A DNA stretch of 64,000 nt from Candidatus Eiseniibacteriota bacterium (GTDB lineage Bacteria > Orphanbacterota > Orphanbacteria > Orphanbacterales > Orphanbacteraceae). The translations under genes and the position numbers were made by a program. Position 1 is the stretch's first letter. Each line of letters opens with the position of its first letter. The notes beneath the pieces were generated by a model. The model was not told the DNA's origin. It worked only from the letters and a program-made list of their open reading frames with translations, and searched no databases. The stretch lies in NCBI GenBank assembly GCA_024276995.1, contig JAJRWB010000008.1, positions 62,001-126,000 of the forward strand, read 5' to 3'. Below are positions 26,545 through 36,106 of this stretch, in pieces.

Positions 26545-27603
26545 TCAATCGTCCGCGCCGACCGCCTCGGTCACCGACCGGAAGCCTTCTCTCGCGAGGA
26601 GGGACGGCAGACGGCGGACGATCCGGCGCACCACCGATGGCCCCTCGTAGACGAGGGCGGTGAAAATCTGCACCGCCGATGCTCCCGCCCGGATCCGGCG
26701 AAGCACATCGTCCGCGTCGAACACCCCGCCCGATGCGATGAGCGGCAGTTCGCCCCCCGTGGCGCGCCGCGCCGCCCGGAGCGCTTCGAAAGCCCGGGGG
26801 GCGAGGGGCGCGCCCGACAACCCGCCGCCTCCCGGCGGAGCGCCTTCGCCGAGGGGGGCGAGGTCGGTGGTGGTGTTCGTCACGATCAACCCGTCCACGC
26901 CCGCCTTCGCCGCGGTCGCCGCCGCCGCCTCGAGCTCGCCGGCGCTCCTGTCGGGCGAAAGCTTCACGAAAAGGGGAGGGCGTCTCCCGGCTCCGCCGGC
27001 TCGCACCGCCTCGACGAGGGCGCCGACCAGATCGGCGAGACGTTCCCTCTTTTCGAGATCGCGCAGGCCGGGGGTATTCGGCGAGCTGATGTTCGCCACC
27101 ACGTAGTCCGCCGCCGGCAGCACCGTCGCGAGGACACGGCGGTAGTCGTCCGCCTCGCCGCCCGGCTCGGTGCTTCGCTGTCTCCCGACGTTGACGCCGA
27201 ACGGGACAGGTCGGTCTTCCGGCGCGCCGATCCGCCGGACGAGTTCTTCCGCGCCTTCGTTGTTGAAACCCATTCGGTTGACGAGCGCCTCCTCCGCCGG
27301 GAAACGAAAGAGCCTCGGGCGGGGGTTCCCCTCCTGGGGGAGGGCCGTCACCGTACCGAGTTCGATGAACGAGAAACCGAGCCGGACGAGCGTTCCGGCG
27401 GCGATTCCGTCCTTGTCGAATCCGGCGGCGAGACCGACCGGGTGGGCGAGGGAGATCGGTCCGATCGCCGTTCGGAGCGACGGCGCCGCTTCGATCTTCG
27501 CGACCGGCAGGAAGCGGACGCACCGGAGCGCCAGCGCGTGGGCCCTTTCGGGGTCGAGCCGGAAGAGGAGCGGTCTTACCAGGTGGCGGTAGAAAGGGGA
27601 CAT
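26545..27603 (-). CDS. pyrD: Dihydroorotate dehydrogenase (quinone), class 2
   Basis: PyrD oxidises dihydroorotate to orotate and passes electrons to membrane quinones. The 352-residue protein has the N-terminal amphipathic helices typical of the membrane-bound class 2 enzymes (FYRHLVRPLLFRLDPERAHALAL), then the FMN barrel with AAGFDKDG, ELGTVTALPQEGNPRPRLFR, and the catalytic serine in ANISSPNTPGLRDL. PLIASGGVFDADD and AVQIFTALVYEGP complete the phosphate site. Start MSPFYRHL at 27603 is chosen by homology; the frame runs on upstream without a better site. With pyrB, pyrC, pyrE and pyrF, all de novo steps except carbamoyl-phosphate synthetase are in this window. Confidence 0.95.
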   Translation of the reverse strand: MSPFYRHLVRPLLFRLDPERAHALALRCVRFLPVAKIEAAPSLRTAIGPISLAHPVGLAAGFDKDGIAAGTLVRLGFSFIELGTVTALPQEGNPRPRLFRFPAEEALVNRMGFNNEGAEELVRRIGAPEDRPVPFGVNVGRQRSTEPGGEADDYRRVLATVLPAADYVVANISSPNTPGLRDLEKRERLADLVGALVEAVRAGGAGRRPPLFVKLSPDRSAGELEAAAATAAKAGVDGLIVTNTTTDLAPLGEGAPPGGGGLSGAPLAPRAFEALRAARRATGGELPLIASGGVFDADDVLRRIRAGASAVQIFTALVYEGPSVVRRIVRRLPSLLAREGFRSVTEAVGADD

Positions 27604-27642
27604 CTCGACGGCGAATCGTAGCACGGCGGTGCGCTTTCGGCA

Positions 27643-27671
27643 TTGACTTTCGGCCGCACCCTCTGTAACAA
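27643..27671 (+). promoter_or_regulatory. Promoter for the ugd gene
   Basis: TTGACT (27643-27648), a 17-bp spacer and TAACAA (27666-27671). Transcription would begin near 27678, about 35 nt before the ATG. It is the first promoter of the nucleotide-sugar block. Confidence 0.55.
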
Positions 27672-27712
27672 TTCTATTTTCAACCGCTTGAATCGTTCGA
27701 GGAGAGGGAAGC

Positions 27713-29020
27713 ATGAGGAGTATCTGTGTGGTCGGTACGGGCTATGTCGGCCTGGTCACCGGCACGTGTCTCGCCGACTTCGGAAACCGGGTGATCTGTG
27801 TAGACGTAGACGAGAAGAAGATCGCTTCCCTGGAGGATGGGCGGGTCCCGTTCTACGAACCGGGCCTCGAGGAGATGGTCAAGCGGAACGCTTCCGTCGG
27901 GCGGCTCCGGTTCTCCACTTCCCTGAAGGAGGGGGTGGGCGAGTCGGAGGTGATCTTCATCGCCGTCGGCACGCCGAGCGACGAGACGGGCCACGCCGAT
28001 TTGAAGTTCGTCAAGAATGTGGCGAAGGAGATCGCCCTCGCCATGAACGGCTACAAGGTGATCGTCACGAAGAGCACCGTCCCCACCGGGACGGGCGCCC
28101 TCGTCGAGAAGCTGATCGGGGAGAACCGGGCGGAATCTCACGAGTTCGACATCGTGTCGAACCCGGAGTTCCTCCGCGAGGGGAGCGCCATCGAGGATTT
28201 CATGCGCCCCGACCGGATCATCATCGGTACCGACTCCCCCCGGGCGATGGAGATCATCTCCGAAGTCTACGAGCCGCTCTACCTCCTCGAGACGCCGATC
28301 GTCAAGACGAACGTCGCCACCGCGGAGATGATCAAGTATGCATCGAACGCCTTCCTCGCCACGAAGATTTCATATGTGAATGAGATTTCGAATATCTGCG
28401 AGCGTGTGGGCGCCGATGTGAGCGTCGTATCGTACGGCATGGGGCTCGACAAGCGGATCGGTCCGAAGTTCCTCCACGCCGGCGCCGGTTACGGCGGGTC
28501 GTGCTTCCCGAAAGATACGAGGGCGCTCGTCTATTTCGGCGAAAAGGCTGGGTATCTTCCGCGGATCGTGAAGGCCGCCATCGACGTGAATGTCCGCCGC
28601 CGCGAGGAGATGGCCGCCAAGATCGAGAATGCCGCGGGCGGCGAATTGAAGGGAAGGACCGTCGGCATGCTCGGCATTTCGTTCAAACCGAACACAGACG
28701 ACATCCGGGAGGCGCCCGCCTTGGAGATCGCCTCCATACTGATCGACCGGGGCGCGGCGGTACGTGCCTTCGACCCGGTGAGCGGCTCGATCGCCGCGGA
28801 AGCGATGTCGGAGCTGACCGTCGTCGATTCGATTCTCGATGCGGCGAAGGGCGCCGATGTTCTCGTGCTCATGACCGAATGGAATGAATTTCGCGATCTC
28901 GACCTCGCCGGGATCAGGGAACGGATGAACAAGCCGGTGTTTGTTGACTGCCGAAATGTTTACGAATCCAGAAAGCTGAGAGACGCCGGGTTCGAATACC
29001 ACTCCGTCGGCAGGGAATGA
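27713..29020 (+). CDS. ugd: UDP-glucose 6-dehydrogenase
   Basis: Ugd oxidises UDP-glucose to UDP-glucuronate with two NAD+. The 435-residue protein has the NAD-binding [19 protein letters not shown] at the N-terminus, [30 protein letters not shown] and the catalytic cysteine in [17 protein letters not shown] (Cys264). The C-terminal substrate-binding domain has [30 protein letters not shown] lies upstream. Its product is the substrate expected for the next gene, a UDP-glucuronate decarboxylase-like enzyme, so this pair likely makes UDP-xylose for surface glycans. Confidence 0.96.
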   Translation: MRSICVVGTGYVGLVTGTCLADFGNRVICVDVDEKKIASLEDGRVPFYEPGLEEMVKRNASVGRLRFSTSLKEGVGESEVIFIAVGTPSDETGHADLKFVKNVAKEIALAMNGYKVIVTKSTVPTGTGALVEKLIGENRAESHEFDIVSNPEFLREGSAIEDFMRPDRIIIGTDSPRAMEIISEVYEPLYLLETPIVKTNVATAEMIKYASNAFLATKISYVNEISNICERVGADVSVVSYGMGLDKRIGPKFLHAGAGYGGSCFPKDTRALVYFGEKAGYLPRIVKAAIDVNVRRREEMAAKIENAAGGELKGRTVGMLGISFKPNTDDIREAPALEIASILIDRGAAVRAFDPVSGSIAAEAMSELTVVDSILDAAKGADVLVLMTEWNEFRDLDLAGIRERMNKPVFVDCRNVYESRKLRDAGFEYHSVGRE

Positions 29021-29065
29021 CCGCCACCTGAGGAACGCCCGCGCGGTGTTCCGGGAGGTACTGAT

Positions 29066-30004
29066 ATGCGCGTCCTCGTTACCGGGGGTGCGGGATTCCT
29101 CGGCTCGCATCTGTGCGACCTCCTCCTCGAGGAGGGGCACGATGTGATCGCCATGGACAACCTGATCACGGGGAATCCCGACAACATCCAACATCACTTC
29201 GGAAATAAACGGTTTCGTTTCATCCAGCATGACGTGACCGACTTCGTCTACGTCGAAGGCCCTCTCGACGCGATCCTCCACTTCGCGTCCCCCGCCAGCC
29301 CGATCGACTATCTCGAGTTGCCGATCCAGACTCTCAAGGTGGGCGCGATGGGCACCCACAAGGTGCTCGGACTCGCGAAAAAGAAGAACGCCCGTTTCGT
29401 TCTCGCCTCCTCGTCGGAGGTATACGGCGATCCGCTGATCCATCCGCAGGAGGAATCGTACTGGGGGAACGTCAACCCGATCGGTCCGAGAGGAGTCTAC
29501 GACGAGGCGAAGCGGTTCGCCGAGGCGATCGTCATGGCGTACCACCGTTTCCACGGCGTGAACACGAGGATCGCGCGGATCTTCAACACCTACGGACCGC
29601 GCATGCGGGCGATCGACGGGCGCGTCGTGCCGACGTTTATCGTCCAGGCACTCGCCGGGGAAGACCTGACGGTGTTCGGCGACGGTTCCCAGACACGCTC
29701 GTTCTGTTTCGTCACCGACCTCGTCCGGGGAATCTACAACCTGCTCAATTCGGACGAAACCGACCCGGTGAACGTGGGGAACCCGACGGAAATGACGATC
29801 TCCCTCTTCGCGCGGGAGGTGCTCGAGTTGACGGGGAGTGATTCGACGATCATCTACAAGGATCTCCCCCAGGATGATCCGAAGGTGCGCCAGCCGAATA
29901 TCCGCCGAGCCCGCGAAATCCTCGACTGGGAGCCGAAAGTGCCCCTCCGGGAAGGACTCGCGAAGACGATCGAATATTTCAGGAATCTCAAGGATCCGAA
30001 ATAA
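29066..30004 (+). CDS. UDP-glucuronate decarboxylase-like extended SDR (UXS)
   Basis: A 312-residue extended short-chain dehydrogenase with [18 protein letters not shown] and the active-site YxxxK in [13 protein letters not shown]. The segment [19 protein letters not shown] is characteristic of UDP-glucuronate decarboxylases (UXS), which make UDP-xylose, and [19 protein letters not shown] is also UXS-like. GGGAGG lies seven bases before the ATG. Position immediately after ugd supports the assignment. dTDP-glucose 4,6-dehydratase is a less likely alternative. Confidence 0.88.
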   Translation: MRVLVTGGAGFLGSHLCDLLLEEGHDVIAMDNLITGNPDNIQHHFGNKRFRFIQHDVTDFVYVEGPLDAILHFASPASPIDYLELPIQTLKVGAMGTHKVLGLAKKKNARFVLASSSEVYGDPLIHPQEESYWGNVNPIGPRGVYDEAKRFAEAIVMAYHRFHGVNTRIARIFNTYGPRMRAIDGRVVPTFIVQALAGEDLTVFGDGSQTRSFCFVTDLVRGIYNLLNSDETDPVNVGNPTEMTISLFAREVLELTGSDSTIIYKDLPQDDPKVRQPNIRRAREILDWEPKVPLREGLAKTIEYFRNLKDPK

Positions 30005-30080
30005 TCGTCACCGTGCGCCCGCCGTTTTCGGGGGCGCGTCCGTCGCTCATCCGGCATCGCGGAACCGGGAAGGGTTCGTC

Positions 30081-31232
30081 GTGAATGAAGGCTCCCCCAT
30101 ACCGATGCTCGACCTCAAGGGCCAGCACGTCCCTTTCCGGAGCGAGATTCTCACCGCACTCGATCGACTTCTCCGGGAAGGGAACTTCATCCTCGGCGCG
30201 GCGGTGGAGCGCTTCGAGGAAGAGATCGCTCGTTATCTCGGCGTGAAGCACGCCATCGGCGTGTCGTCGGGAACGGACGCCATCTATCTCGCCCTTGACG
30301 CCGCCGGGGTGGGACCGGGCGATGAGGTGATCACCCCGGCGTTCTCCTTCTTCGCCATCGTCGAGGCGATCGAGAAGACCGGCGCGAAGACAGTCTTCGT
30401 CGACGTCGATGCCGCGACGCTTTCGATCGATCCGGAGAAGGTGCGCGGCGCGCTCTCGCCTGCGACGAAGGCGATCGTTCCGGTCCACCTTTACGGATAC
30501 CCGGCGCCGATGGCCGAACTCGCAAAGATCGCCGACGGGAGAGGGATCGCCGTCATCGAAGATGCCGCCCAGGCGATCGGTGCTGCGGTGGGCGGGACGC
30601 GCTGCGGCGCGCTCGGCGACGCCGCGGCGTTCTCTTTCTACCCGACGAAGAACCTCGGCGCGTGCGGCGACGGCGGTCTCGTCACCACCGGCGACGACGC
30701 TTTCGCCGGGATCGTCCGGAGCCTGCGTGATCATGGCCAGACGGGGAAGTACGAGCACGGCCGCTTCGGGTGGAACTGCCGGCTCGACGCGTTCCAGGCG
30801 GCGATCCTTTCGATCAAGCTGAAATATCTCGACCGTTGGAACGGCGCGCGCCGGCGGATCGCCTCGCTCTACCGCGAACGGCTCGGTCCCCTCGATATCG
30901 GCCTGCCGCCGGGGGAAGAGGAAGGGGTGACGCCGGTGTTCCACCTGTTCACCATTCGCGTCCGCCGTCGCGATCGTTTGCGGGAGCATCTCGCCGCGGA
31001 GGGAATCGCCTCGGCGATCCACTACCCGAAGTGCCTCCACCAGCAGGGGGCGTGCGTCGATGCCGGTCTCGGCGGATCTTATCCGGTTGCCGAACAGGCA
31101 TGCGCCGAAGTATTATCGCTCCCCATCGACCCGGCGATGGGCGAAGACGACGCAATCCGCGTCGCCGAGGGGGTGGAGAGCTGGTGCGAAGCGAACGGCT
31201 ACGCTGAATACCGGAGGCGGAAATCGAGATGA
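30081..31232 (+). CDS. DegT/DnrJ/EryC1 family sugar aminotransferase
   Basis: A 383-residue PLP enzyme of the family that puts an amino group on keto-sugar nucleotides. It has GVSSGTDAIYLALDAAG, ITPAFSFFAIVEAI, VIEDAAQAIGA and the PLP lysine in FSFYPTKNLGACGDGGLV. IHYPKCLHQQGAC near the C-terminus is a normal family segment. Start GTG 30081 has GGGAAGGG upstream, and MLDLKGQ shortly after is the usual family N-terminus. Its substrate cannot be told from sequence; the neighbours suggest a 4-keto or 3-keto sugar for a capsule or O-antigen. It overlaps the next gene by 4 bp. Confidence 0.93.
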   Translation: MNEGSPIPMLDLKGQHVPFRSEILTALDRLLREGNFILGAAVERFEEEIARYLGVKHAIGVSSGTDAIYLALDAAGVGPGDEVITPAFSFFAIVEAIEKTGAKTVFVDVDAATLSIDPEKVRGALSPATKAIVPVHLYGYPAPMAELAKIADGRGIAVIEDAAQAIGAAVGGTRCGALGDAAAFSFYPTKNLGACGDGGLVTTGDDAFAGIVRSLRDHGQTGKYEHGRFGWNCRLDAFQAAILSIKLKYLDRWNGARRRIASLYRERLGPLDIGLPPGEEEGVTPVFHLFTIRVRRRDRLREHLAAEGIASAIHYPKCLHQQGACVDAGLGGSYPVAEQACAEVLSLPIDPAMGEDDAIRVAEGVESWCEANGYAEYRRRKSR

Positions 31233-32191
31233 CGAAAGCACTGATCACGGGCGGCGCCGGTTTCATCGGATCCCACCTGGCGGAGAAGCTGCTGGAGAAG
31301 GGAGACGAAGTCACCGTGATCGACGATCTGTCGACCGGCTCGTTCCAGAATATCGCCCACCTCGAGGGACACGCCCGTTTCCGCTACGTGATCGACACGA
31401 TTCTCAACGAGAACGCCATGGCCGACCTGGTGGGGGAGTGTGACAAGGTCTACCATCTCGCGGCGGCGGTCGGCGTGGAATACGTGATCGACAACATCCT
31501 TAAATCGCTCCAGATCAACATACGGGGCACGGAGATCGTTCTCGAACAGGCGAACGTGGGGAAGAAGAAGGTGATTCTCTTTTCCACGTCCGAAGTGTAC
31601 GGAAAATCGAACGCCCTTCCGTTCAAGGAGGACCAGGACCGCTTGATGGGACCGACGATCATCCATCGCTGGGGGTACGCGGTCACCAAGGCGCTCGACG
31701 AGATCCTCGCCCTCGCCTACCACAGGGAAAAGAAGCTCCCGGTCGTGATCGTCCGCTGCTTCAACACCTGTGGGCCGCGCCAGACCGGCCAGTACGGCAT
31801 GGTACTCCCCCGCTTCGTCCGCCAGGCGCTCCTCGGTCATCCGGTCATGGTCTACGGCGATGGGAAGCAGACGCGCTGCTTCACATCGGTGTTCGACGTC
31901 GTCGACGCGGTGATTGCCCTCGGGGAGGAGGAGAAGGCGGTGGGGAGTATCTTCAACATCGGCTCGGACCACGAGATCTCGATCCACGATCTCGCCAAGC
32001 GGGTGATCGAGCTCTCCGGCTCGTCGTCGGAAATCGAATTTCTTCCCTACGAAAAGGCGTACGAAGAGGGTTTCGAGGACATGCGACGCCGCGTCCCCGA
32101 CCTGAGCCGCATCCACGATACGATCGGCTACGAGCCGAAGGTCGATCTCGATTCGCTGATCTCCTCGGTGATTCACTACTTCAAGAAGTAG
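31229..32191 (+). CDS. NAD-dependent epimerase/dehydratase (extended SDR)
   Basis: A 320-residue nucleotide-sugar enzyme with ALITGGAGFIGSHLAEKLL, AVDDLS-like VIDDLSTGSFQNI, the FSTSEVYGKSNALPF block and the catalytic Tyr-x-x-x-Lys in RWGYAVTKALDEIL. RCFNTCGPRQTGQYGMVLPR and GDGKQTRCFTSVFDVVDAV are typical of UDP-glucose 4-epimerase/dTDP-glucose dehydratase-like proteins of surface-glycan clusters. The exact substrate is unclear. It starts 4 bp inside the aminotransferase gene, so the two are translationally coupled. A new promoter follows. Confidence 0.9.
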   Translation: MTKALITGGAGFIGSHLAEKLLEKGDEVTVIDDLSTGSFQNIAHLEGHARFRYVIDTILNENAMADLVGECDKVYHLAAAVGVEYVIDNILKSLQINIRGTEIVLEQANVGKKKVILFSTSEVYGKSNALPFKEDQDRLMGPTIIHRWGYAVTKALDEILALAYHREKKLPVVIVRCFNTCGPRQTGQYGMVLPRFVRQALLGHPVMVYGDGKQTRCFTSVFDVVDAVIALGEEEKAVGSIFNIGSDHEISIHDLAKRVIELSGSSSEIEFLPYEKAYEEGFEDMRRRVPDLSRIHDTIGYEPKVDLDSLISSVIHYFKK

Positions 32192-32267
32192 GACCGGCTG
32201 AGCGCCGGGCGTGCCGGAAGGGCCCCCCCGGTTTTCAGACGATTCCCGCCTCCCCTCGAGATCCTCC

Positions 32268-32297
32268 TTGACACTCCGCAAATCGTCGACCTAAGGT
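32268..32297 (+). promoter_or_regulatory. Promoter for the WecA-type transferase gene
   Basis: TTGACA (32268-32273), an 18-bp spacer and TAAGGT (32292-32297). The predicted start near 32304 fits translation from ATG 32334 with GGGGGAT seven bases upstream, and argues against the in-frame TTG at 32310. Confidence 0.6.
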
Positions 32298-32333
32298 AGA
32301 GCGATTGTTTTGGCTGATTCGGGGGATCTCCTT

Positions 32334-33350
32334 ATGTTCTATGCGGTTCTCTTCTTCGTCGCCGCCGCGCTCGTCGTGTCGCTGACGCCCCTCGTCCGGC
32401 AGATCGCCTACCGGTGGGACTTCCTCGATCTTCCCGATATCCGGAAGATCCACGAGCGCCCGACGCCCCTCCTCGGGGGGCTCGCCATCCTCGCCGGTTT
32501 CCTCGCCGCCTTCCTGATCGGCGCCAAGCTTCACGAATTGAAATTCACCTTTCCCCTCCTCGGGTTCCTTTCCGGCGCGGTCTGGATCTTCCTCCTCGGC
32601 CTTCTCGACGACAAGATCAGCATCGGACCGTACGCGAAGCTCGGCGGGCAGTTGGTGGCATGCGTCTTCCTCTTCTTCTCGGGAAACACCAACGGGCTGA
32701 TCACGAGCGCCCCTCTCGATCTGTTCTTCTCTTTCGTGTGGGTGGTGGGGTTGATGAACGCCGTCAATTTCCTCGACAACATGGACGGCCTCGCCACGGG
32801 GATCACCTTCGTGGCGTCGATGGCGTTCTTCACCCTCTTCGTGCTCCACGGACAGGTCATGCCGGCGATGATCGCCATCGGTCTGGCCGGAAGTTCTCTC
32901 GCGTTCCTCCTTTTCAATTTCCACCCCGCGTCGATCTTTCTCGGTGACGCGGGATCGCTCCTCTTCGGTTACGTGCTCGCCACGCTCGGCATCATGTCGA
33001 CGTGGCACCAGGATTCGTACCTCTACCTCCTCGTGCCGGTGCTCATCCTCGGCTACCCGATCTTCGACGTCAGCTTCGTCGTGTTCACGCGGATCGCCCG
33101 CGGTTCGAGCATCGCCCAGCCGGGGAAGGATCACTCGACGCACAGGCTCGGCACGCTTTTAACGAATGTTCGCGGCACGGCGGCGGTGGTCTACGCGATC
33201 TGCCTCCTTCTCGCCTTGGTGGGGATCAGCCTCTCGTTCACCCGGGAGCTGTCGATCTACATGGCGGCGCTCTTCCTCTCGGCGGGCGTTTCCCTCTCGT
33301 GCGGCGCGCTCCTTTCCCGTGTGCCGGTCCAGGGGGTGCTGCGGGATTGA
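32334..33350 (+). CDS. WecA/MraY-family undecaprenyl-phosphate sugar-1-phosphate transferase
   Basis: A 338-residue polytopic membrane enzyme of the polyprenyl-phosphate N-acetylhexosamine-1-phosphate transferase family, which starts lipid-linked glycan assembly. It has about ten hydrophobic helices and the family motifs DLPDIRKIHERPTPLLGGLA, LLDDKISIGPYAKLGGQ, VVGLMNAVNFLDNMDGLATG, FLGDAGSLLFG and KDHSTHRLG. The last motif, with His, separates WecA/TagO types from MraY. It closes the nucleotide-sugar block and probably hands lipid-linked sugar to glycosyltransferases elsewhere. The start at 32334 is supported by GGGGGAT. Confidence 0.93.
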   Translation: MFYAVLFFVAAALVVSLTPLVRQIAYRWDFLDLPDIRKIHERPTPLLGGLAILAGFLAAFLIGAKLHELKFTFPLLGFLSGAVWIFLLGLLDDKISIGPYAKLGGQLVACVFLFFSGNTNGLITSAPLDLFFSFVWVVGLMNAVNFLDNMDGLATGITFVASMAFFTLFVLHGQVMPAMIAIGLAGSSLAFLLFNFHPASIFLGDAGSLLFGYVLATLGIMSTWHQDSYLYLLVPVLILGYPIFDVSFVVFTRIARGSSIAQPGKDHSTHRLGTLLTNVRGTAAVVYAICLLLALVGISLSFTRELSIYMAALFLSAGVSLSCGALLSRVPVQGVLRD

Positions 33351-33376
33351 CGCCGGCAAGGAGCGCGTGCTACCGT
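33347..33376 (+). promoter_or_regulatory. Promoter for hemL
   Basis: TTGACG (33347-33352, overlapping the upstream stop codon), an 18-bp spacer and TACCGT (33371-33376). Transcription would begin near 33383, leaving a leader of about 110 nt. Confidence 0.5.
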
Positions 33377-33491
33377 CGGCCGGTGATCCGTCCCGTTTCC
33401 ACAGCACCGCCCGGCGCCGGGCGAACCGGGGCGGTCCGCCATCAATCGTCAACCCAACGAAATCGCTGAATTCACAAAGGGAGTCCTGCAT

Positions 33492-34793
33492 TTGAAGCGC
33501 GAACGATCGGAAAGGGAATGGGAACGGGCGCAGAACGTACTGCCCGGCGGGGTGAACAGCCCCGTTCGAAGCTACGCCGCCGTCGGGGGGAATCCCCCTT
33601 TCATCGAATCGGGGAAGGGGTGCAATCTCTTCGACGTCGACGGCAACGAATATATCGACTACGTCATGTCGTGGGGGCCGCTTATCCTCGGTCACCGGCA
33701 TCCCGACGTGATCGGCGCGATCCGCGGCGTCCTCGATCGAGGGACCACGTTCGGTGCGCCGACGAAGGAGGAGACCGATCTCGCCGAGCGGCTCGTGCAG
33801 CACGTGCCGTCGCTCGAATCGGTGCGCCTCGTCTCGTCGGGCACCGAGGCGGTGATGAGCGCTCTTCGCCTGGCGCGGGCGTTCACCGGGCGGGACGGCA
33901 TCGTCAAGTTCGACGGCTGCTACCACGGCCACGCCGACACCCTCCTCGTCGAGGCCGGTTCGGGCGCGGCGACCCTTTCGATCCCCGGGTCGAGCGGCGT
34001 TCCGAAGGAGATGGTGGCGAAGACGTGGTCGATCCCGTTCAACGACCGCGACGCCTTCCTCCGTCTCATCGAGGAGAAGGGGGACGAGGCGGGACTCGTC
34101 GTGGTCGAACCGGTTCCCGGGAACATGGGCGTCGTCCCTCCCGAGCCGGGTTTCCTCGAACTCCTCCGGGAGGTCACCCTAGAGAAGGGAATGCTCCTCC
34201 TCTTCGACGAGGTGATCAGCGGCTTCCGCGTCGGCCTCGGCGGCGCGCAGGAGAAGCTCGGTATCACGCCCGATCTTACCACCCTCGGCAAGGTGATTGG
34301 CGGGGGGCTCCCCCTCGGCGCTTACGGCGGGAGGAAGGAGATCATGGATATTCTCGCCCCGAAGGGACCGGTCTACCAGGCGGGGACCCTGTCGGGGAAT
34401 CCGGTGGCGGTGGCCGCGGGGATCGCCACGATCGACGTTCTCGAGGAAGAGCCGCCCTACGAACATCTCGAAAGCGTGGCGAAGCGCCTCGCCGAAGGGC
34501 TCGAGGAGCGTGCCCGCGCCGCCGACTTGCCCGCCGTGGCGCAGCGGTCGGGAACGGTCTTTTCCCTCTTCTTCCATGACGGGCCGGTGAAGAACTACGC
34601 CGACTCGAAAGGGGCGGACCAAGTGCTCTTCGGTCGCTACCACGCCGCCATGCTCGAGAGGGGGATCTATCTTCCCCCGTCGCAGTTCGAGGCGTATTTT
34701 CTTTCCATCGATCACGACGTCGCGATGGTCGAGAAGACGCTCCGTATCGCACAAGAGGTGTTCGAATCGCTCGCCGGCGCGGCGGGCGCATAA
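33492..34793 (+). CDS. hemL: Glutamate-1-semialdehyde 2,1-aminomutase
   Basis: HemL converts glutamate-1-semialdehyde to 5-aminolevulinate in the C5 pathway to haem. The 433-residue PLP enzyme has NVLPGGVNSPVRSYAAVGG, VMSWGPLILGHRHP, FDGCYHGHADTLLVEAGSG, LFDEVISGFRVG and the PLP lysine in TTLGKVIGGGLPLGAYGG (about Lys267). It starts at TTG 33492 with AAAGGGAG upstream. Haem supply matters for the c-type cytochrome encoded at 45181. serS follows after 19 bp and may be co-transcribed. Confidence 0.96.
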   Translation: MKRERSEREWERAQNVLPGGVNSPVRSYAAVGGNPPFIESGKGCNLFDVDGNEYIDYVMSWGPLILGHRHPDVIGAIRGVLDRGTTFGAPTKEETDLAERLVQHVPSLESVRLVSSGTEAVMSALRLARAFTGRDGIVKFDGCYHGHADTLLVEAGSGAATLSIPGSSGVPKEMVAKTWSIPFNDRDAFLRLIEEKGDEAGLVVVEPVPGNMGVVPPEPGFLELLREVTLEKGMLLLFDEVISGFRVGLGGAQEKLGITPDLTTLGKVIGGGLPLGAYGGRKEIMDILAPKGPVYQAGTLSGNPVAVAAGIATIDVLEEEPPYEHLESVAKRLAEGLEERARAADLPAVAQRSGTVFSLFFHDGPVKNYADSKGADQVLFGRYHAAMLERGIYLPPSQFEAYFLSIDHDVAMVEKTLRIAQEVFESLAGAAGA

Positions 34794-34812
34794 CCGGAAG
34801 GAGTCGTTCGCC

Positions 34813-36090
34813 TTGCTCGACGCCGCGTACATCCGCAATCATCCCGACGAGGTGAAGGAAGCGATCCTCCGCAAGGGGGACCAGGCCGACGTCGACCGGT
34901 GGCTCGAACTCGACGCGCGCCGCCGCGCGCTTCTCGCCGAAACGGAGAAGCTCAAGGCGCTCCGGAACCGGGTGAGCGAAGAGATCGGCCGCATGAAGAA
35001 AGAGAAGAAAGACGCCGGCGCGAAGATCGCCGAGATGAAGAAGACGGGAGTCGCCATCAAGGATGCGGACGGCGCGCTGCGCGAGGTGGAGGCGGAACTC
35101 GGATCGATCGCGTCGCTTATCCCGAACATCCCGCACGAGACGGTGCCGGTTGGCGACGAGTCGTGCAACGAACTCGTCCGAACGTGGGGGGAGCCGGTGC
35201 GCCATCACTTCGAGGCGAAGCCGCACTTCGATCTCACCGAACGGCTCGGCATCATCGATTTCCCGCGAGGGGCGCGCATCTCCGGGGCGGGCTTTCCTCT
35301 CTTCCTTCGCGAGGGCGCCCGTCTGCAAAGGGCGCTCGTGCAGTTCATGCTCGACCTTCACACAAGCGAGCACGGCTACGAGGAGATCTACGCCCCCTTC
35401 CTCGTGAACCGCACCTCGATGTTCGGCACCGGACAGCTGCCGAAGCTCGAAAGCGACATGTACCTGTGCGAAGGGGACGACCTCTTCCTCATCCCGACCG
35501 CCGAGGTGCCGATCACCAACGCCCACGCCGGCGAGATTCTCGACGAGAGCCGTTTGCCTTTGCGCTACGCCGGCTTCACCGCCTGTTTTCGCCGGGAGGC
35601 GGGCGCCGCCGGGAAGGATACACGCGGTCTCAACCGGCTCCACCAATTCGACAAGGTCGAACTCGTCCGTTTCGAAAAGCCGGAAGACTCGTGGGACGCC
35701 CTCGAGGAGCTTCTCGGCCATGCCGAGGAGGTGCTCAGGCGGCTCGATCTCGCCTACCGAGTCGTGATTCTCGCCACCGGCGACCTGTCGTTCGCGTCGG
35801 CGAAGACGTACGACATCGAGGTGTGGGCCGCCGGGCAGAAGAACTGGCTCGAGGTGTCGTCGTGTTCGAATTTCGTCGACTTTCAGGCGCGCCGTGCGAA
35901 AATCAGGTATCGTGATGCGGAAACGAAGAAGGTCCGCTTCGTTCACACGCTGAACGGTTCAGGATTGGCGCTTCCGAGGCTGACGATCGCTCTTCTCGAG
36001 CGGTACCAGTGCGCCGACGGCACGGTGACCCTTCCCGAGCCGCTCCGGCCGTACATGGGCGGCGCCGTTTCGATCGGCGGCCGGGCATGA
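34813..36090 (+). CDS. serS: Seryl-tRNA synthetase
   Basis: A class II aminoacyl-tRNA synthetase that charges tRNA(Ser) and, in Sec-using bacteria, also tRNA(Sec), the first step of selenocysteine formation. The 425-residue protein has the long N-terminal coiled-coil arm (roughly residues 30-105), FLVNRTSMFGTGQLPK, IPTAEVPITNAHAGEI, motif 2 CFRREAGAAGKDTRGL with HQFDKVELV, and motif 3 GSGLALPRLTIALLE. It starts at TTG with AAGGAG upstream. In this genome it likely feeds the SelB pathway as well. Confidence 0.97.
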   Translation: MLDAAYIRNHPDEVKEAILRKGDQADVDRWLELDARRRALLAETEKLKALRNRVSEEIGRMKKEKKDAGAKIAEMKKTGVAIKDADGALREVEAELGSIASLIPNIPHETVPVGDESCNELVRTWGEPVRHHFEAKPHFDLTERLGIIDFPRGARISGAGFPLFLREGARLQRALVQFMLDLHTSEHGYEEIYAPFLVNRTSMFGTGQLPKLESDMYLCEGDDLFLIPTAEVPITNAHAGEILDESRLPLRYAGFTACFRREAGAAGKDTRGLNRLHQFDKVELVRFEKPEDSWDALEELLGHAEEVLRRLDLAYRVVILATGDLSFASAKTYDIEVWAAGQKNWLEVSSCSNFVDFQARRAKIRYRDAETKKVRFVHTLNGSGLALPRLTIALLERYQCADGTVTLPEPLRPYMGGAVSIGGRA

Positions 36091-36106
36091 AACCGGGGGG
36101 ATGTTG

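Noticed and set aside
26435-27643. Antisense-phase open frame overlapping pyrD on the minus strand
   Set aside because: Arg/Gly/Pro-rich, a frame-shifted shadow of pyrD with no domain.
32194-32240. Possible terminator after the epimerase gene
   Set aside because: Only 4-5 bp arms with poor loops can be drawn (CCGGC/GCCGG and CCGG/CCGG), so no supported hairpin.
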